This document shows, piece by piece, positions 8,339 to 16,161 of a stretch of 64,000 nt of DNA. Location of the stretch: the NCBI GenBank assembly GCA_964553045.1, contig CAZKJG010000004.1, positions 62,001-126,000 on the forward strand, in the 5' to 3' direction. Source of the stretch: JAWLEP01 sp964553045 (GTDB taxonomy: Bacteria > Fermentibacterota > Fermentibacteria > Fermentibacterales > JCC-6). The notes under the pieces are model-generated. The model saw only the letters and a list, made by a program, of their open reading frames with translations, ran no database searches and had not been told where the DNA came from. How positions within the stretch are numbered: the stretch's first letter is position 1; each line of letters begins with the position of its first letter. The position numbers were made by a program, and so were the translations under genes.

Positions 8339-9126
8339 GGGGCGTCCCCGATCGGCGTGGCCCGGCGGTGGTAGGGGCAGTAGACTCCGGAATCGGGCAG
8401 GATCTCGTAGTGGACCCTGGCGTCCGCCGGGCAGGTGTACCCCACCCGCTCCCAGGGCCGCAGGTCCAGGCCGGCGTACATGGCCGGGAATCCCGAAGGA
8501 AGGCTGTCGTGTATCTGCAGGTACTCCCGCGCCATGCTGGCCAGACTGTCCCGTCGGGCCGAGCAGGCGTCGGCGCTGAGGACTACGCCCTCTCCCAGGT
8601 GGCCGCTCGGGCACAGCAGACGGCGTCCGTCGGAGGAGAGCCCGTAGGGCCTTCCGGTTACCGGGCAGTCGAATTCGTTCGGTCGGGCACCCTCCAGCAC
8701 CGCGGGAGCCACCGTGCCGCGCGCGTAGCCGATGCACATGTCGCCGGCGCGTCCCAGCAGGCCCTCCAGGCGGGAGTCGGCCCGTATCAGAGAACCCTCT
8801 TCGGTCAGGGAAACCTGCAGCGTTCTGGTGGTGCCGTCCCTTCCCCGCAAACCCACCAGATACCCGTCCGGCCGCCTTCCCGATAGCCGGGCCGAAGGTA
8901 TGGGATCCTCGGGCGCGATCTCCGCCAGCAGCTCCGGGGAGATTGCGGTCTGCAGGCTCTCGGAGAGCATGCGGTGGGCCCGCACCAGGCTGTCCCGCGC
9001 CAGAGCCTCCAGGTAGGAGGAGGCGGCCCCCCGCACCGCGGCGCCCGTGCTGTGGGGGCGGGCCAGCAGTGCCAGAGCCAGCGATGCGGCCAGAACGGCG
9101 GCGGCCAGTGATATCCTGCGGATCAA
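8335..9126 (-). CDS. Membrane-anchored or exported protein with two Cys/His pairs
   Basis: I do not recognise a named family. The protein has 263 residues, starting at TTG (TTGA overlap with the upstream gene). One hydrophobic segment (about residues 5-24) is either a signal peptide or an N-terminal anchor. A helical region follows (about 30-70). Two similar Cys units then appear: 'CPVTG' ... 'CPSGH' around residues 155-178, and 'CPADA' ... 'CPYHR' near the C-terminus. Each looks like a small rubredoxin- or zinc-ribbon-like CP(x)n...CPxxH unit seen in pilin-like and secreted proteins of uncultured phyla. Metal binding or disulfide formation are both possible. It is coupled to RNase D and to a barrel-like protein. 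Confidence 0.6.
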   Translation of the reverse strand: MIRRISLAAAVLAASLALALLARPHSTGAAVRGAASSYLEALARDSLVRAHRMLSESLQTAISPELLAEIAPEDPIPSARLSGRRPDGYLVGLRGRDGTTRTLQVSLTEEGSLIRADSRLEGLLGRAGDMCIGYARGTVAPAVLEGARPNEFDCPVTGRPYGLSSDGRRLLCPSGHLGEGVVLSADACSARRDSLASMAREYLQIHDSLPSGFPAMYAGLDLRPWERVGYTCPADARVHYEILPDSGVYCPYHRRATPIGDAP

Positions 9127-10055
9127 GACCGTCCGCCGGGCGTGCTCTCGCCGAAGAGGTCACCCAGTCCCAGGCCTATTCCGGAGACCATCAGGCCCCA
9201 TTCCTTCACGGTATTCTCACCGTCCAGCCGGTAGTAGAGGTCGAAGCTCAAGGGCATATCGGAACGGTTCAGGGAGAAGCCGGCCCGAAGGTCGACGGTG
9301 CTGCGGCCGGTGTTCTCCAGCTCGGTCTCCCCTTCTTCGGTCCTGACGTCGGTGTCCCCCCTGGTGGCGAACTCCAGGCCTCCGTGCAGCTCCAGCTCCG
9401 GATTCGCCTGAAAGGCTATCTGACCCAGAAGCCTGACCTCGACAGCGGGGCGGACGTCGGCGGAGTCGGGCAGATCCAGGCGGGAGGATGGCACCGCGCC
9501 CCAGCTCCAGAAGCTGTACCGCAGTCCTCCGGTGCCGCGAAGGCTGGCCCCGCCGTAGGCGCGGGAGATGGGGGCTTCCACCGTTACCCCGCCGTCCAGA
9601 GCCAGGTTCTGCTCCCCCTCCCGGTACGAACCGGTCTCCAGGGCGCCCTTGAAGGGTATCCGTATCGCCCCCCTCAGCAGCACTTGCGGGTCCCGCTCCA
9701 TCCATCCGTCCAGGCTCAGCCAGACGTTGGGTATTCCGCCCCCCATACTGTCACCGGGGGCGGAGAGGAGGAAGTAGGCCGGCAGCACGGCGCTTACGGT
9801 GTGGCTGGTGGTAAGGCCGTACCGGCCTGTGGCCAGCAGCCGCAGCGAGCTCACGCTGGACTCGAGCTCGTAGTAGGTGCTCTCCCCGGTGGAGTCGGTT
9901 CTCCACACGCCGCCGGAGGAGAAGTATCCCATGGCCACATCGCCGTCCGTTCCCGTGGCGGGAAGGACCTCGACGAGGTTGTCGTGGAAGAGCGGGTCGT
10001 AGCAGAGAGCCACGGGAACCGTGACGACCATAAGCAGCAGAAGCGTCTTTCTCAT
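9123..10055 (-). CDS. Predicted outer-membrane beta-barrel protein
   Basis: The protein has 310 residues with a clear signal peptide (MRKTLLLLMVVTVPVALC then YD). The mature part is made of alternating short hydrophobic strands with aromatic residues and turns rich in Gly, Asp and Ser, for example 'ATGRYGLTTSHTVSAVLPAYFLL' spacing and 'LRGTGGLRYSFWSWG'. This is the pattern of an 8-14 strand outer-membrane barrel. Apart from the start near the ATG there is no domain I can name. It begins the coupled run with the Cys-pair protein, RNase D and Nth, which does not itself suggest a shared function. Confidence 0.6.
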   Translation of the reverse strand: MRKTLLLLMVVTVPVALCYDPLFHDNLVEVLPATGTDGDVAMGYFSSGGVWRTDSTGESTYYELESSVSSLRLLATGRYGLTTSHTVSAVLPAYFLLSAPGDSMGGGIPNVWLSLDGWMERDPQVLLRGAIRIPFKGALETGSYREGEQNLALDGGVTVEAPISRAYGGASLRGTGGLRYSFWSWGAVPSSRLDLPDSADVRPAVEVRLLGQIAFQANPELELHGGLEFATRGDTDVRTEEGETELENTGRSTVDLRAGFSLNRSDMPLSFDLYYRLDGENTVKEWGLMVSGIGLGLGDLFGESTPGGRS

Positions 10056-10085
10056 TTGGCAGCCTTCCCTCGGTGTTGCGTGGGT

Positions 10086-10361
10086 CTAATGGCGAATACG
10101 AAAACCCTCGTCCGGCGGTACGCTCTCACGGCAGGTTCCGCGGCTTACCTCTTCTACCCTGGCGCTCCAGGGCCCCTGCTCACACAGCCTGGCCAACCTT
10201 TCCACGGCCCGGCCGTCGCCGGAGGCGACCACTTCGACTCTGCCGTCGGGCAGGTTGCGAACGTAACCTCCCAGGCCGAGCTCTCCGGCCTGGCGTACGG
10301 TCCAGTATCGGAAGCCCACGCCCTGCACTCTGCCGCTCACGAGTAATCTCTCGCATCGCAT
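10086..10361 (-). CDS. acyP: Acylphosphatase
   Basis: Small alpha/beta sandwich enzyme that hydrolyses acyl phosphates such as carbamoyl phosphate. The protein has 91 residues. The catalytic Arg lies in SGRVQGVGFRYWT and the catalytic Asn in GYVRNLPDGRVEV, both classical family motifs. I chose the ATG at 10361 because AGGGG lies eight bases upstream. An ATG at 10367 is too close to that site, and the longer in-frame extension to 10418 is hydrophobic and atypical. The same fold forms the N-terminus of HypF at 22.3 kb, but this is a stand-alone enzyme. Confidence 0.92.
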   Translation of the reverse strand: MRCERLLVSGRVQGVGFRYWTVRQAGELGLGGYVRNLPDGRVEVVASGDGRAVERLARLCEQGPWSARVEEVSRGTCRESVPPDEGFRIRH

Positions 10362-10461
10362 GTGCATCACCCCTAGGATAGCAATAGGCAAAGCAAGGGG
10401 AAAGACGTCAACTTGCACTCCGCGCAGGGCGCGGACATGCGTGTTGTCGTTGATGTTGATG

Positions 10462-10490
10462 TTGACATGATTGTCGCGCTGACTTCTAGT
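10462..10490 (+). promoter_or_regulatory. Sigma-70-type promoter for the OmpA-family gene
   Basis: TTGACA at 10462-10467, a 17-base spacer, and TCTAGT at 10485-10490 (4/6 to TATAAT). It lies 38 bases before the start codon, whose ribosome site is AAAGGAGGGG. The preceding TTGATG repeats make this block more AT-rich than its surroundings. Confidence 0.6.
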
Positions 10491-10528
10491 AGGGCAGGTG
10501 TAATGTAACTACCGTAAAGGAGGGGTTC

Positions 10529-12556
10529 ATGAGGAAATCCACGCTATTCATCGTAGTGGCCGTTATGGCCGTTACCTCGCTTTCCTTCGCTCTGCCCTCG
10601 ACGTACGGCTTCAGGGGCGTACACAGGGTTATGAGCGGCAAGCCGCTTGGAAGCAACGATATAGCCTTCGGCTTGATGACGAAGTACTGGGCCAGCGCGG
10701 TGGAGCTTGACAACATCCGTCTCTTCACGGAGACGCAGAATACCGGCTTCATCGACACCCTGCTGGACGTGAAAGACAAGGAGCACTACGCTCTGGGTAC
10801 TTTCGCAATCGCCTACGGAGTTACCGACTGGCTCGAGCTGGCAACCACTCTCAACTACAGGGCCTGCTACTACGAGCGCGACCTGGTCCAGCCCAGGGGA
10901 TTCTCGGCCGGCAGGTGGGACGGAATCGACGGGATCACCGACACCCATCTCGGCTGGAAGGTTGGCTTCTCGCCCACACCGGATAACCATCTCATCTGGC
11001 TGGGCCTCGACCAGTGGTTCGCCTTCGCTCCAACAACCAACGACCTGGTGATGGCCGAGGACGACGGGGGCAGATGGTTCGACAACGAGCCGATGTACGA
11101 GATGCGCAACCCAACGCTATCCACAGGACACACCACCTACGGAGTCGACGGCCTGATCACCTTCGACATGGGCGGCATCTGGCCGGGCACCCCGCTGAAG
11201 ATGCATTCCAACATAGGTTATGCTCACTACAAGCAGACCTTCGGAATGACCGACTTCACCTACGAGTACAACGACTCGGCCCAGACGGTGGACTTCGCCG
11301 ACAGCACCGAGGTCAGCCTGCTGGTGGAGGACAACGTCCTCAACCTGGGCTTCGCCCTGGAGTTCCCCACCCCCTACGCCACGGTGTTCACCGAGTACAC
11401 GGTGAGCCACTACCTCGACCGCGAAGGCGGCAACGACGTAGCCTACTTCTCGCCCGGAATCCGCTTTCACACCAATGCCGGCTTCCTCATGGACGTGGTG
11501 TTCGACCTGGGCCTGACAGACTACGAGCAGGACTACTACGACCTGGGCCACGAGCTGTACCAGGCCAACCAGAACATCACCGACGAGGAGAGGGCCAAGC
11601 ACGCGCCGCTGCCCACCGGCGGGACCAACGACTGGGGCATCGGCTTCAACCTGGCCTTCTCCAGCGACCTGATCGTGGAGGAGGTCGGCCCCACAACCGG
11701 GACCATCTCCGGAATGGTCAACGACATCAACACCGGCGAGAACCTGGCTGCCGTGCTCACGTTCCCCGGCATTCCGGTGGACAGCGTCACCTCCGACCCG
11801 GCAACCGGGTTCTACGAGACCGACGTGCCGCCCGGAAGCGTCCCCATCAACGTGGCGGCCGAGGGCTACCAGCCCGCTTCGGCCACAGTCGTGCTGACCG
11901 CCGGACAGAACGTGGTCAAGGACTTCGAGATGCGTCCGGCGGCCGGCACCGGCATGATCACCGGAACCGTCATCGACTCCGAGACTGAAGAGGCCATCGT
12001 GGCCACGATCTCGATTCCCGACGCCGAAGAGGAGTTCAGCACCGAAACGAACGCCGACGGCGTATTCCAGTTCGAGGTGGTAGAGGGCACCTGGACCATC
12101 AAGTGCGAGGCGGAGGACTACATCACCCGCTCCAAGCCCGTGGTGGTGGAGGCCGACGGCTCCACGGTCGTAGACTTCGAGCTCAGGCCCGCCCTTCGCG
12201 AGGGCCAGGTCCTCAGCTTCAGCAACATCTACTTCGAGGTTGCCAGCTCCACAATCCAGCCGCAGTCCTACGGCGTCCTGGATCAGATCGTGGAGATGCT
12301 GAAGGAGAACGAGGGCGCAAGGGTCCAGATCGCCGGACACACCGACTCCGACGGCAGCTCATCCTACAACCAGCAGCTCAGCGAGCAGCGCGCGGCATCG
12401 GTGTTCCAGTACCTGGTCAACCACGGTATCTCCGCTTCCAGGCTGGAGACCATCGGCTTCGGCGAGAGCCAGCCGGCGGTACCCAACACCAGCGCCGCCA
12501 ACAAGGCGCAGAACCGGAGGATCGAGTTCACGGTCCTGGAGGTGGGCAGGAGGTAG
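10529..12556 (+). CDS. OmpA-family outer-membrane protein with barrel, two carboxypeptidase-regulatory-like domains and OmpA C-terminal domain
   Basis: The protein has 675 residues. Residues 1-21 are a signal peptide. Residues about 25-390 look like an outer-membrane barrel (alternating aromatic strands, e.g. 'WLELATTLNYRACYY'). Two beta-sandwich carboxypeptidase-regulatory-like modules follow (about 395-470 and 475-555, each beginning 'GTISG' or 'GMITGTV'). Residues about 560-672 form an OmpA/MotB peptidoglycan-binding domain with the pattern NIYFEVASSTIQ ... AGHTDSDGSSSYNQQLSEQRA ... GFGESQP ... NRRIEF. It probably links the outer membrane to the cell wall. It has its own promoter and terminator and is followed by a broken paralog. 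Confidence 0.85.
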   Translation: MRKSTLFIVVAVMAVTSLSFALPSTYGFRGVHRVMSGKPLGSNDIAFGLMTKYWASAVELDNIRLFTETQNTGFIDTLLDVKDKEHYALGTFAIAYGVTDWLELATTLNYRACYYERDLVQPRGFSAGRWDGIDGITDTHLGWKVGFSPTPDNHLIWLGLDQWFAFAPTTNDLVMAEDDGGRWFDNEPMYEMRNPTLSTGHTTYGVDGLITFDMGGIWPGTPLKMHSNIGYAHYKQTFGMTDFTYEYNDSAQTVDFADSTEVSLLVEDNVLNLGFALEFPTPYATVFTEYTVSHYLDREGGNDVAYFSPGIRFHTNAGFLMDVVFDLGLTDYEQDYYDLGHELYQANQNITDEERAKHAPLPTGGTNDWGIGFNLAFSSDLIVEEVGPTTGTISGMVNDINTGENLAAVLTFPGIPVDSVTSDPATGFYETDVPPGSVPINVAAEGYQPASATVVLTAGQNVVKDFEMRPAAGTGMITGTVIDSETEEAIVATISIPDAEEEFSTETNADGVFQFEVVEGTWTIKCEAEDYITRSKPVVVEADGSTVVDFELRPALREGQVLSFSNIYFEVASSTIQPQSYGVLDQIVEMLKENEGARVQIAGHTDSDGSSSYNQQLSEQRAASVFQYLVNHGISASRLETIGFGESQPAVPNTSAANKAQNRRIEFTVLEVGRR

Positions 12557-12588
12557 ATCGAACCGACCTCAAGGAAAGGTCAGAGATC

Positions 12589-12611
12589 GGGGGGCGGCTC
12601 AGCCGCCCCCC
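12589..12611 (+). terminator. Rho-independent terminator after the OmpA-family gene
   Basis: GGGGGGCGG, loop CTCAG, CCGCCCCCC followed by TTCTTCTGT: 9 bp GC stem, 32 bases after the stop codon. Confidence 0.85.
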
Positions 12612-12712
12612 TTCTTCTGTCCGGGGGACCCGGCCCCCGACGGCTACCCGGGAACCCTCCGCCACAGCCCAGGGTTTGGAAAGCCGGGGTCTGGAAAGGC
12701 AAGGCGACAGAG

Positions 12713-13535
12713 ATGCTTCCCAGACGTAGATCGCGGGTTTTCTTCGCGCTGCTGCCGTCTATTCTGCTGGCGGTTGCCGCCGCTGCCTGGGGGTTTCCGG
12801 GCAGACTGGGAATATCCGGCCTGGACAGGGTACTCAGCGCTTCGCTTCCGAAGCGCAGCACCTACCGTACGGCCATCTCCGCCACCTACGAGTACGCGCA
12901 GGTCAGCGACTCGGTCCGCCTGATAAAGGAAGACTACAATGTGGATACGGTGCTGGCGGTGGATGACGCAGAGCACTACATCGACGCCCGCTTCCTCTTC
13001 GGGCTGGGGCTGGGCGACCACCTGGAGGCAGCCACGGTGGTCAGGGCTTCGGGTCGCGGATTCCAGTACGATCAGGTTCCTCCCCGAGATCAGTTCGTCG
13101 GCTACCTGGACGGGTCCTGGGCCATGGCCGACGTATCCCTGGCGGCCAAGTACGCGCGTCCGGTGCTGCCCTGGCTGGAGGCCGGCGCTTCGGCAGGGCG
13201 AGATCATGACCTTCGCCAGCGTATACTTCGACTCCGGCAGCGCCACCCTTCAGCCGTCGTCCTACGGCGTGCTGGACGGCGTGGTGGAGCTGCTGCGGGG
13301 CAACGCAGGGGTCAGGATGGAGATAGGGGGCCACACCGACTCGGACGGATCCGCCTCGTATAATCAGGACCTCAGCAGGAGGAGGGCGGAGAGCGTTCGG
13401 GACTACCTGGTCCGCAAGGGGATCTCCGCCTCACGGCTCACCACTGTGGGCTACGGCGAGTCCCGGCCGGTTGCCTCCAACGCCACCGCCGCCGGCAAGG
13501 CCCGGAACAGGCGCATTGAGTTCCGGGTACTCTAG
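12713..13535 (+). pseudogene. Decayed tandem paralog of the OmpA-family gene (internal deletion with frameshift)
   Basis: The first about 155 codons (frame starting at ATG 12713) encode a signal peptide and a region matching the start of the upstream protein: 'LDRVLSASLP' versus 'VHRVMSGKPL', and 'DTVLAVDDAEHY' versus 'DTLLDVKDKEHY'. At about 13170-13186 the similarity jumps to the OmpA domain in the +1 frame: 'RPALRQGEIMTFASVYF' versus 'RPALREGQVLSFSNIYF' upstream. The rest of the barrel and both beta-sandwich modules are missing, and the two parts are out of frame. The OmpA part could still be made from ATG 13207, since GGCAGGGCGAG precedes it. The simplest reading is a tandem duplicate broken by a deletion of roughly 1.2 kb. 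An assembly error is the alternative. Confidence 0.75.
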
Positions 13536-13538
13536 CGG

Positions 13539-13964
13539 CTACTCCTCCACCGACGGCCGCCGTCCGGTCTCCTTCCAGCGGAGGAACTGCCGCAGAATCT
13601 TGCGGTGGTCGAAGGCTATCCTCTCCGGAAACCCTCCGGGCGGAAAGGCCCGGGCGGTGCGGGCGTCGCTGCCCCCGGAGGGCGTACCGGATGCCGTGCA
13701 GTGGTAGACGGCGCTCACGGTGTCTCCCCGCGGGTCGCGCCAGGGCCGGGAGTAGACGGCGAACAGCTCCCGGACTCGCACTCGCAGGCCCGTCTCCTCA
13801 GCCGCCTCCCTGCGGACTGCCTCGGCCAGGCTCTCGCCGGGGTCCACGAAGCCTCCGGGGATCGCCCAGCCGGCGGGGAAGTTCTTCCGCTCGATCAGCA
13901 CCACCCGTCCGTCCTCCAGCTCGATTATGGCGTCCACGGTGAGCTCCGGGGTCTTGGGTCTCAT
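13539..13964 (-). CDS. NUDIX hydrolase (ADP-ribose pyrophosphatase-like)
   Basis: The protein has 141 residues with a perfect Nudix box in the stretch GFVDPGESLAEAVRREAAEE (residues about 38-57) followed by TGL, matching G-x5-E-x7-REUxEExGU, which binds Mg2+ and positions the pyrophosphate. The preceding 'GWAIPGG' and the RP-like residues after the box resemble short ADP-ribose pyrophosphatases. Substrate cannot be fixed from sequence alone. Its 3' end lies three bases from the end of the broken OmpA paralog. The upstream region is shared with the divergent thioredoxin-like gene. Confidence 0.88.
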   Translation of the reverse strand: MRPKTPELTVDAIIELEDGRVVLIERKNFPAGWAIPGGFVDPGESLAEAVRREAAEETGLRVRVRELFAVYSRPWRDPRGDTVSAVYHCTASGTPSGGSDARTARAFPPGGFPERIAFDHRKILRQFLRWKETGRRPSVEE

Positions 13965-14022
13965 GGGTTCCTTTCACCCTCGGGAACAAAAATCACTAGA
14001 TTAGTATAGTACAGAAACGGAG

Positions 14023-14038
14023 CGTTAGGTAAGCCTAA
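14023..14038. promoter_or_regulatory. Inverted repeat in a divergent promoter region
   Basis: GTTAGG-TAAG-CCTAAC lies between the divergent Nudix and thioredoxin-like genes, close to AT-rich promoter-like DNA (TATAGT at 14004-14009; its complement region gives TATACT for the other strand). It could be an operator; no regulator is identified. Confidence 0.3.
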
Positions 14039-14064
14039 CCACACGGACAAGCGGAAGGAAGCCG

Positions 14065-14532
14065 ATGAGGACCATCACGTTGCTCCTGCTGGGCGCCGGG
14101 GCCGTTCTGGCCGCGTGCGGGGGCTCACAGTCCGAGAACGAAGCCGCAGAGTCCGCCGGGTCCGCCGACGTCGAATACTCCGACGGCGAATGGATCGTCG
14201 ATGACTTCGACCGAGCCAGCGCGCTGGCCGAGCAGACCGGTCGTCCCCTCCTGATAGACCTCTACGCCGACTGGTGCCCGCCCTGCCACACCCTGGGCGA
14301 GGAATACTTCCCCAGCGAGGCGCTGCAGCCGATCCTGTCCAACTTCGTACTGCTGAAGGTGGACGTGGACGTGGAGCCGGGACAGTCGATGGCCCGGGAT
14401 TACGGAGCCAACGCCATCCCCACCGTGGTCGTTGCCGAGGCCGACGGCACCGAGATCGACCGCATCGTGGGCATCACCCAGACCCCGGGCGAGTACGCCG
14501 ACAAGCTGGAGGACATACTGGCGGAGATGTAG
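14065..14532 (+). CDS. Thioredoxin-fold lipoprotein (CPPC active site)
   Basis: The protein has 155 residues. Signal peptide with lipobox VLAAC (Cys18), a Ser/Glu/Gly-rich linker, then a thioredoxin domain (about residues 45-155). The active site reads YADWCPPCHTLGEEYF and the cis-Pro lies in 'NAIPTVVV'. The CPPC dithiol and the residues around it resemble the periplasmic gamma domain of DsbD and thioredoxin_7 proteins, so it probably reduces or exchanges disulfides in the periplasm. No DsbD-like transmembrane electron donor is present in the window. It ends at a terminator that is part of a 67 bp repeat found again at 16.1 kb. Confidence 0.85.
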   Translation: MRTITLLLLGAGAVLAACGGSQSENEAAESAGSADVEYSDGEWIVDDFDRASALAEQTGRPLLIDLYADWCPPCHTLGEEYFPSEALQPILSNFVLLKVDVDVEPGQSMARDYGANAIPTVVVAEADGTEIDRIVGITQTPGEYADKLEDILAEM

Positions 14533-14534
14533 CG

Positions 14535-14601
14535 GGGAACGGGGCATTCTGACTCAACTCCGCGACTAATCCACAAGGGCCGGGGCAGCTGCCCCGGCCC
14601 T
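14535..14601. repeat. Direct repeat copy 1 flanking a low-GC gene (REP-like plus palindrome)
   Basis: 67 bp starting GGGAACGGGGCATTCTGACT and ending in a GC palindrome. The copy at 16070-16137 differs by three substitutions and one inserted base, and 50 consecutive bases are identical. Its first part resembles the ends of the transposase element at 17.8-18.65 kb. Confidence 0.9.
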
Positions 14602-14602
14602 T
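14575..14602 (+). terminator. Terminator of the thioredoxin-like lipoprotein gene (part of repeat copy 1)
   Basis: A perfect 28-base palindrome beginning AAGGGCCGGGGC, 42 bases after the stop and followed by ACTGC. It is symmetrical, so it could act on either strand. Confidence 0.65.
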
Positions 14603-14731
14603 ACTGCATCTGCGCCTTAGCCCCTCAAAGCACACCTACTTTGAACTGCCTCCGTCTGCCAGAATCCTCCCTGTGACGCAAGACCGCTGATCCGCGCCGG
14701 TTCATCCTCGTTCAGTGTATCGGTCACGAGG

Positions 14732-15949
14732 CTAATCCGTGTCCATATTCGAAAATGAGATTTCAGAAATGAGTATCCGGCGTGTTCCATCATTCCCTTC
14801 CGCCTGGTGAGCCAGCCTGCTTCCATCTGGGGAAAGCGCATATCCGTCATACAGGTGGACAGGCAGCCAGCCCGAGGAGTAGAGCGGCTGCATCATCTCA
14901 TCCATCACGATGAAGCTAATCCTGTGGGTTCGGGAATCACTATTCACAGCAAGAATGTGGCTGTAGTTCGATACTGCAATCGGCGGCAGCGAGCTATGAC
15001 GTGCTTCTAGCCTACCCGTTACCACGTCACCGCCAGCTGCGTCGCCAACTTGTATGCTCACTAGCACCCTGCTGTCGAATGTATTCCGGGCCATGGCGAC
15101 TACTGATTCATCTTCGCTAAAGCAACCAGACACTACTGGTCCGCGAGGATACGTTTCAATCAACTCACCTGTACTACCGTCAAGGATGAATCCGCCGCCC
15201 CCAAGTGGCAGCAGGACCTTGCTGCCATTTCCCGAAACATAGCCATTCCCGTTGAGCAGGCCGTCTATGCCATCATCTACAGGCAGTCCCTCCCAGTTCA
15301 CACTCCACAGCAGCTCTCCGCGTCCGTTGTAGGCCTGGAAGTCTCCCGCCCAGATGAAAACCAGATCGCCATCATCGGATGTGTCTATGCCCCTCGCTCC
15401 AGAAAGGCTGAGATCTGCCGGCCCCGCAACGACGTTGAGGTCCTCGTCAAAGAACCATACCCTGTTGCCGATCCTCGTGACGAGAGAACCATCGTCATGG
15501 GGGTAAGTCCGAGGATTTCTCGCCGTCACCCCAGGGCTGGCGCTGAACTCAATGGTCTCTCCCGTCTGAGCGTCTATCTGCAATGCAATGCATTCCGAGC
15601 CGACTTCCGCCGTTGGCAGTACGATCAGGTATCTGCCCGAAGCCGATGCCACCGCATCGTCGACCTCGAATCCCCCCAGCGATATAGAGCGCGACAGGAT
15701 TCCCTCGCGAAGCACGATTACGCGGGAGTCGGTGCAGACCACGGTGCGCAGCGTCTGCTCTTCTCCTATGAAGCTGTTGTCAATGAACTCTATCCGTTCC
15801 CCGTCTTCCACGTAATCGGCCAATTGTATGATCTCTGTAGATACCGAGAGCGATGGGGAGACCCACATCTCTTCGTACGAGGAGACTTCATTCAGGTTTG
15901 GTGTGGAGGAGAGTAGTGCTGCAAGGTATAACTTCAGGAAGATAAGCAT
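14732..15949 (-). CDS. Exported beta-propeller-like protein of unknown function (low-GC insert)
   Basis: The protein has 405 residues with a short hydrophobic N-terminus (LIFLKLYLAALLSS) that looks like a signal peptide. The body has repeats such as 'DDAVASASGRYLIVL', 'DTSDDGDLVFIWAGD', 'SEDESVVAMARN' and 'ALSPDGSRLAHQAEG', typical of WD40/PD40-type propeller blades. No catalytic motif or named family is seen. Base composition and codon use are visibly more AT-rich than the neighbours (many TAT, ATA, TTC and CAA-type codons). The gene and its flanks lie exactly between two 67-68 bp direct repeats, which suggests an acquired module. Confidence 0.65.
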   Translation of the reverse strand: MLIFLKLYLAALLSSTPNLNEVSSYEEMWVSPSLSVSTEIIQLADYVEDGERIEFIDNSFIGEEQTLRTVVCTDSRVIVLREGILSRSISLGGFEVDDAVASASGRYLIVLPTAEVGSECIALQIDAQTGETIEFSASPGVTARNPRTYPHDDGSLVTRIGNRVWFFDEDLNVVAGPADLSLSGARGIDTSDDGDLVFIWAGDFQAYNGRGELLWSVNWEGLPVDDGIDGLLNGNGYVSGNGSKVLLPLGGGGFILDGSTGELIETYPRGPVVSGCFSEDESVVAMARNTFDSRVLVSIQVGDAAGGDVVTGRLEARHSSLPPIAVSNYSHILAVNSDSRTHRISFIVMDEMMQPLYSSGWLPVHLYDGYALSPDGSRLAHQAEGNDGTRRILISEISFSNMDTD

Positions 15950-16069
15950 TTTGCCCCCGTTTCTGAGACCTGGAAGGATTGAGGTTCTCGCACTAAAGGA
16001 TCAACGGATTCGTTCAGAAAATAAGTGCAGGATATATATGAGCGCAAGGGACTTGCAGGAGATCATATT

Positions 16070-16137
16070 GGGAACGGAGCTATTTTAACTCAACTCCGCG
16101 ACTAATCCACAAGGGCCGGGGCAGCTGCCCCGGCCCT
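16070..16137. repeat. Direct repeat copy 2 flanking the low-GC gene
   Basis: 68 bp near-copy of 14535-14601. The GC palindrome at 16111-16137 lies 24 bases after the stop of the leftward peptidase gene and could terminate it. The unit starts GGGAACGGAGCTATTTTAAC. Confidence 0.9.
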
Positions 16138-16161
16138 ATTTCTGTGCCTTCTTAGCGCGGT

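Noticed and set aside
10371..10418. Upstream extension of acylphosphatase
   Set aside because: Would add a hydrophobic leader before the conserved start; the ribosome site fits the ATG at 10361.
14617..14850. 77-residue frame overlapping the end of the low-GC propeller gene
   Set aside because: Shares most of its length with the propeller gene in another frame, no ribosome site and no family resemblance. A frameshift extension was considered but there is no evidence for it.
15828..16088. 86-residue + strand frame at the start of the low-GC gene
   Set aside because: Mostly antisense to the exported propeller gene, and its end falls in repeat copy 2.
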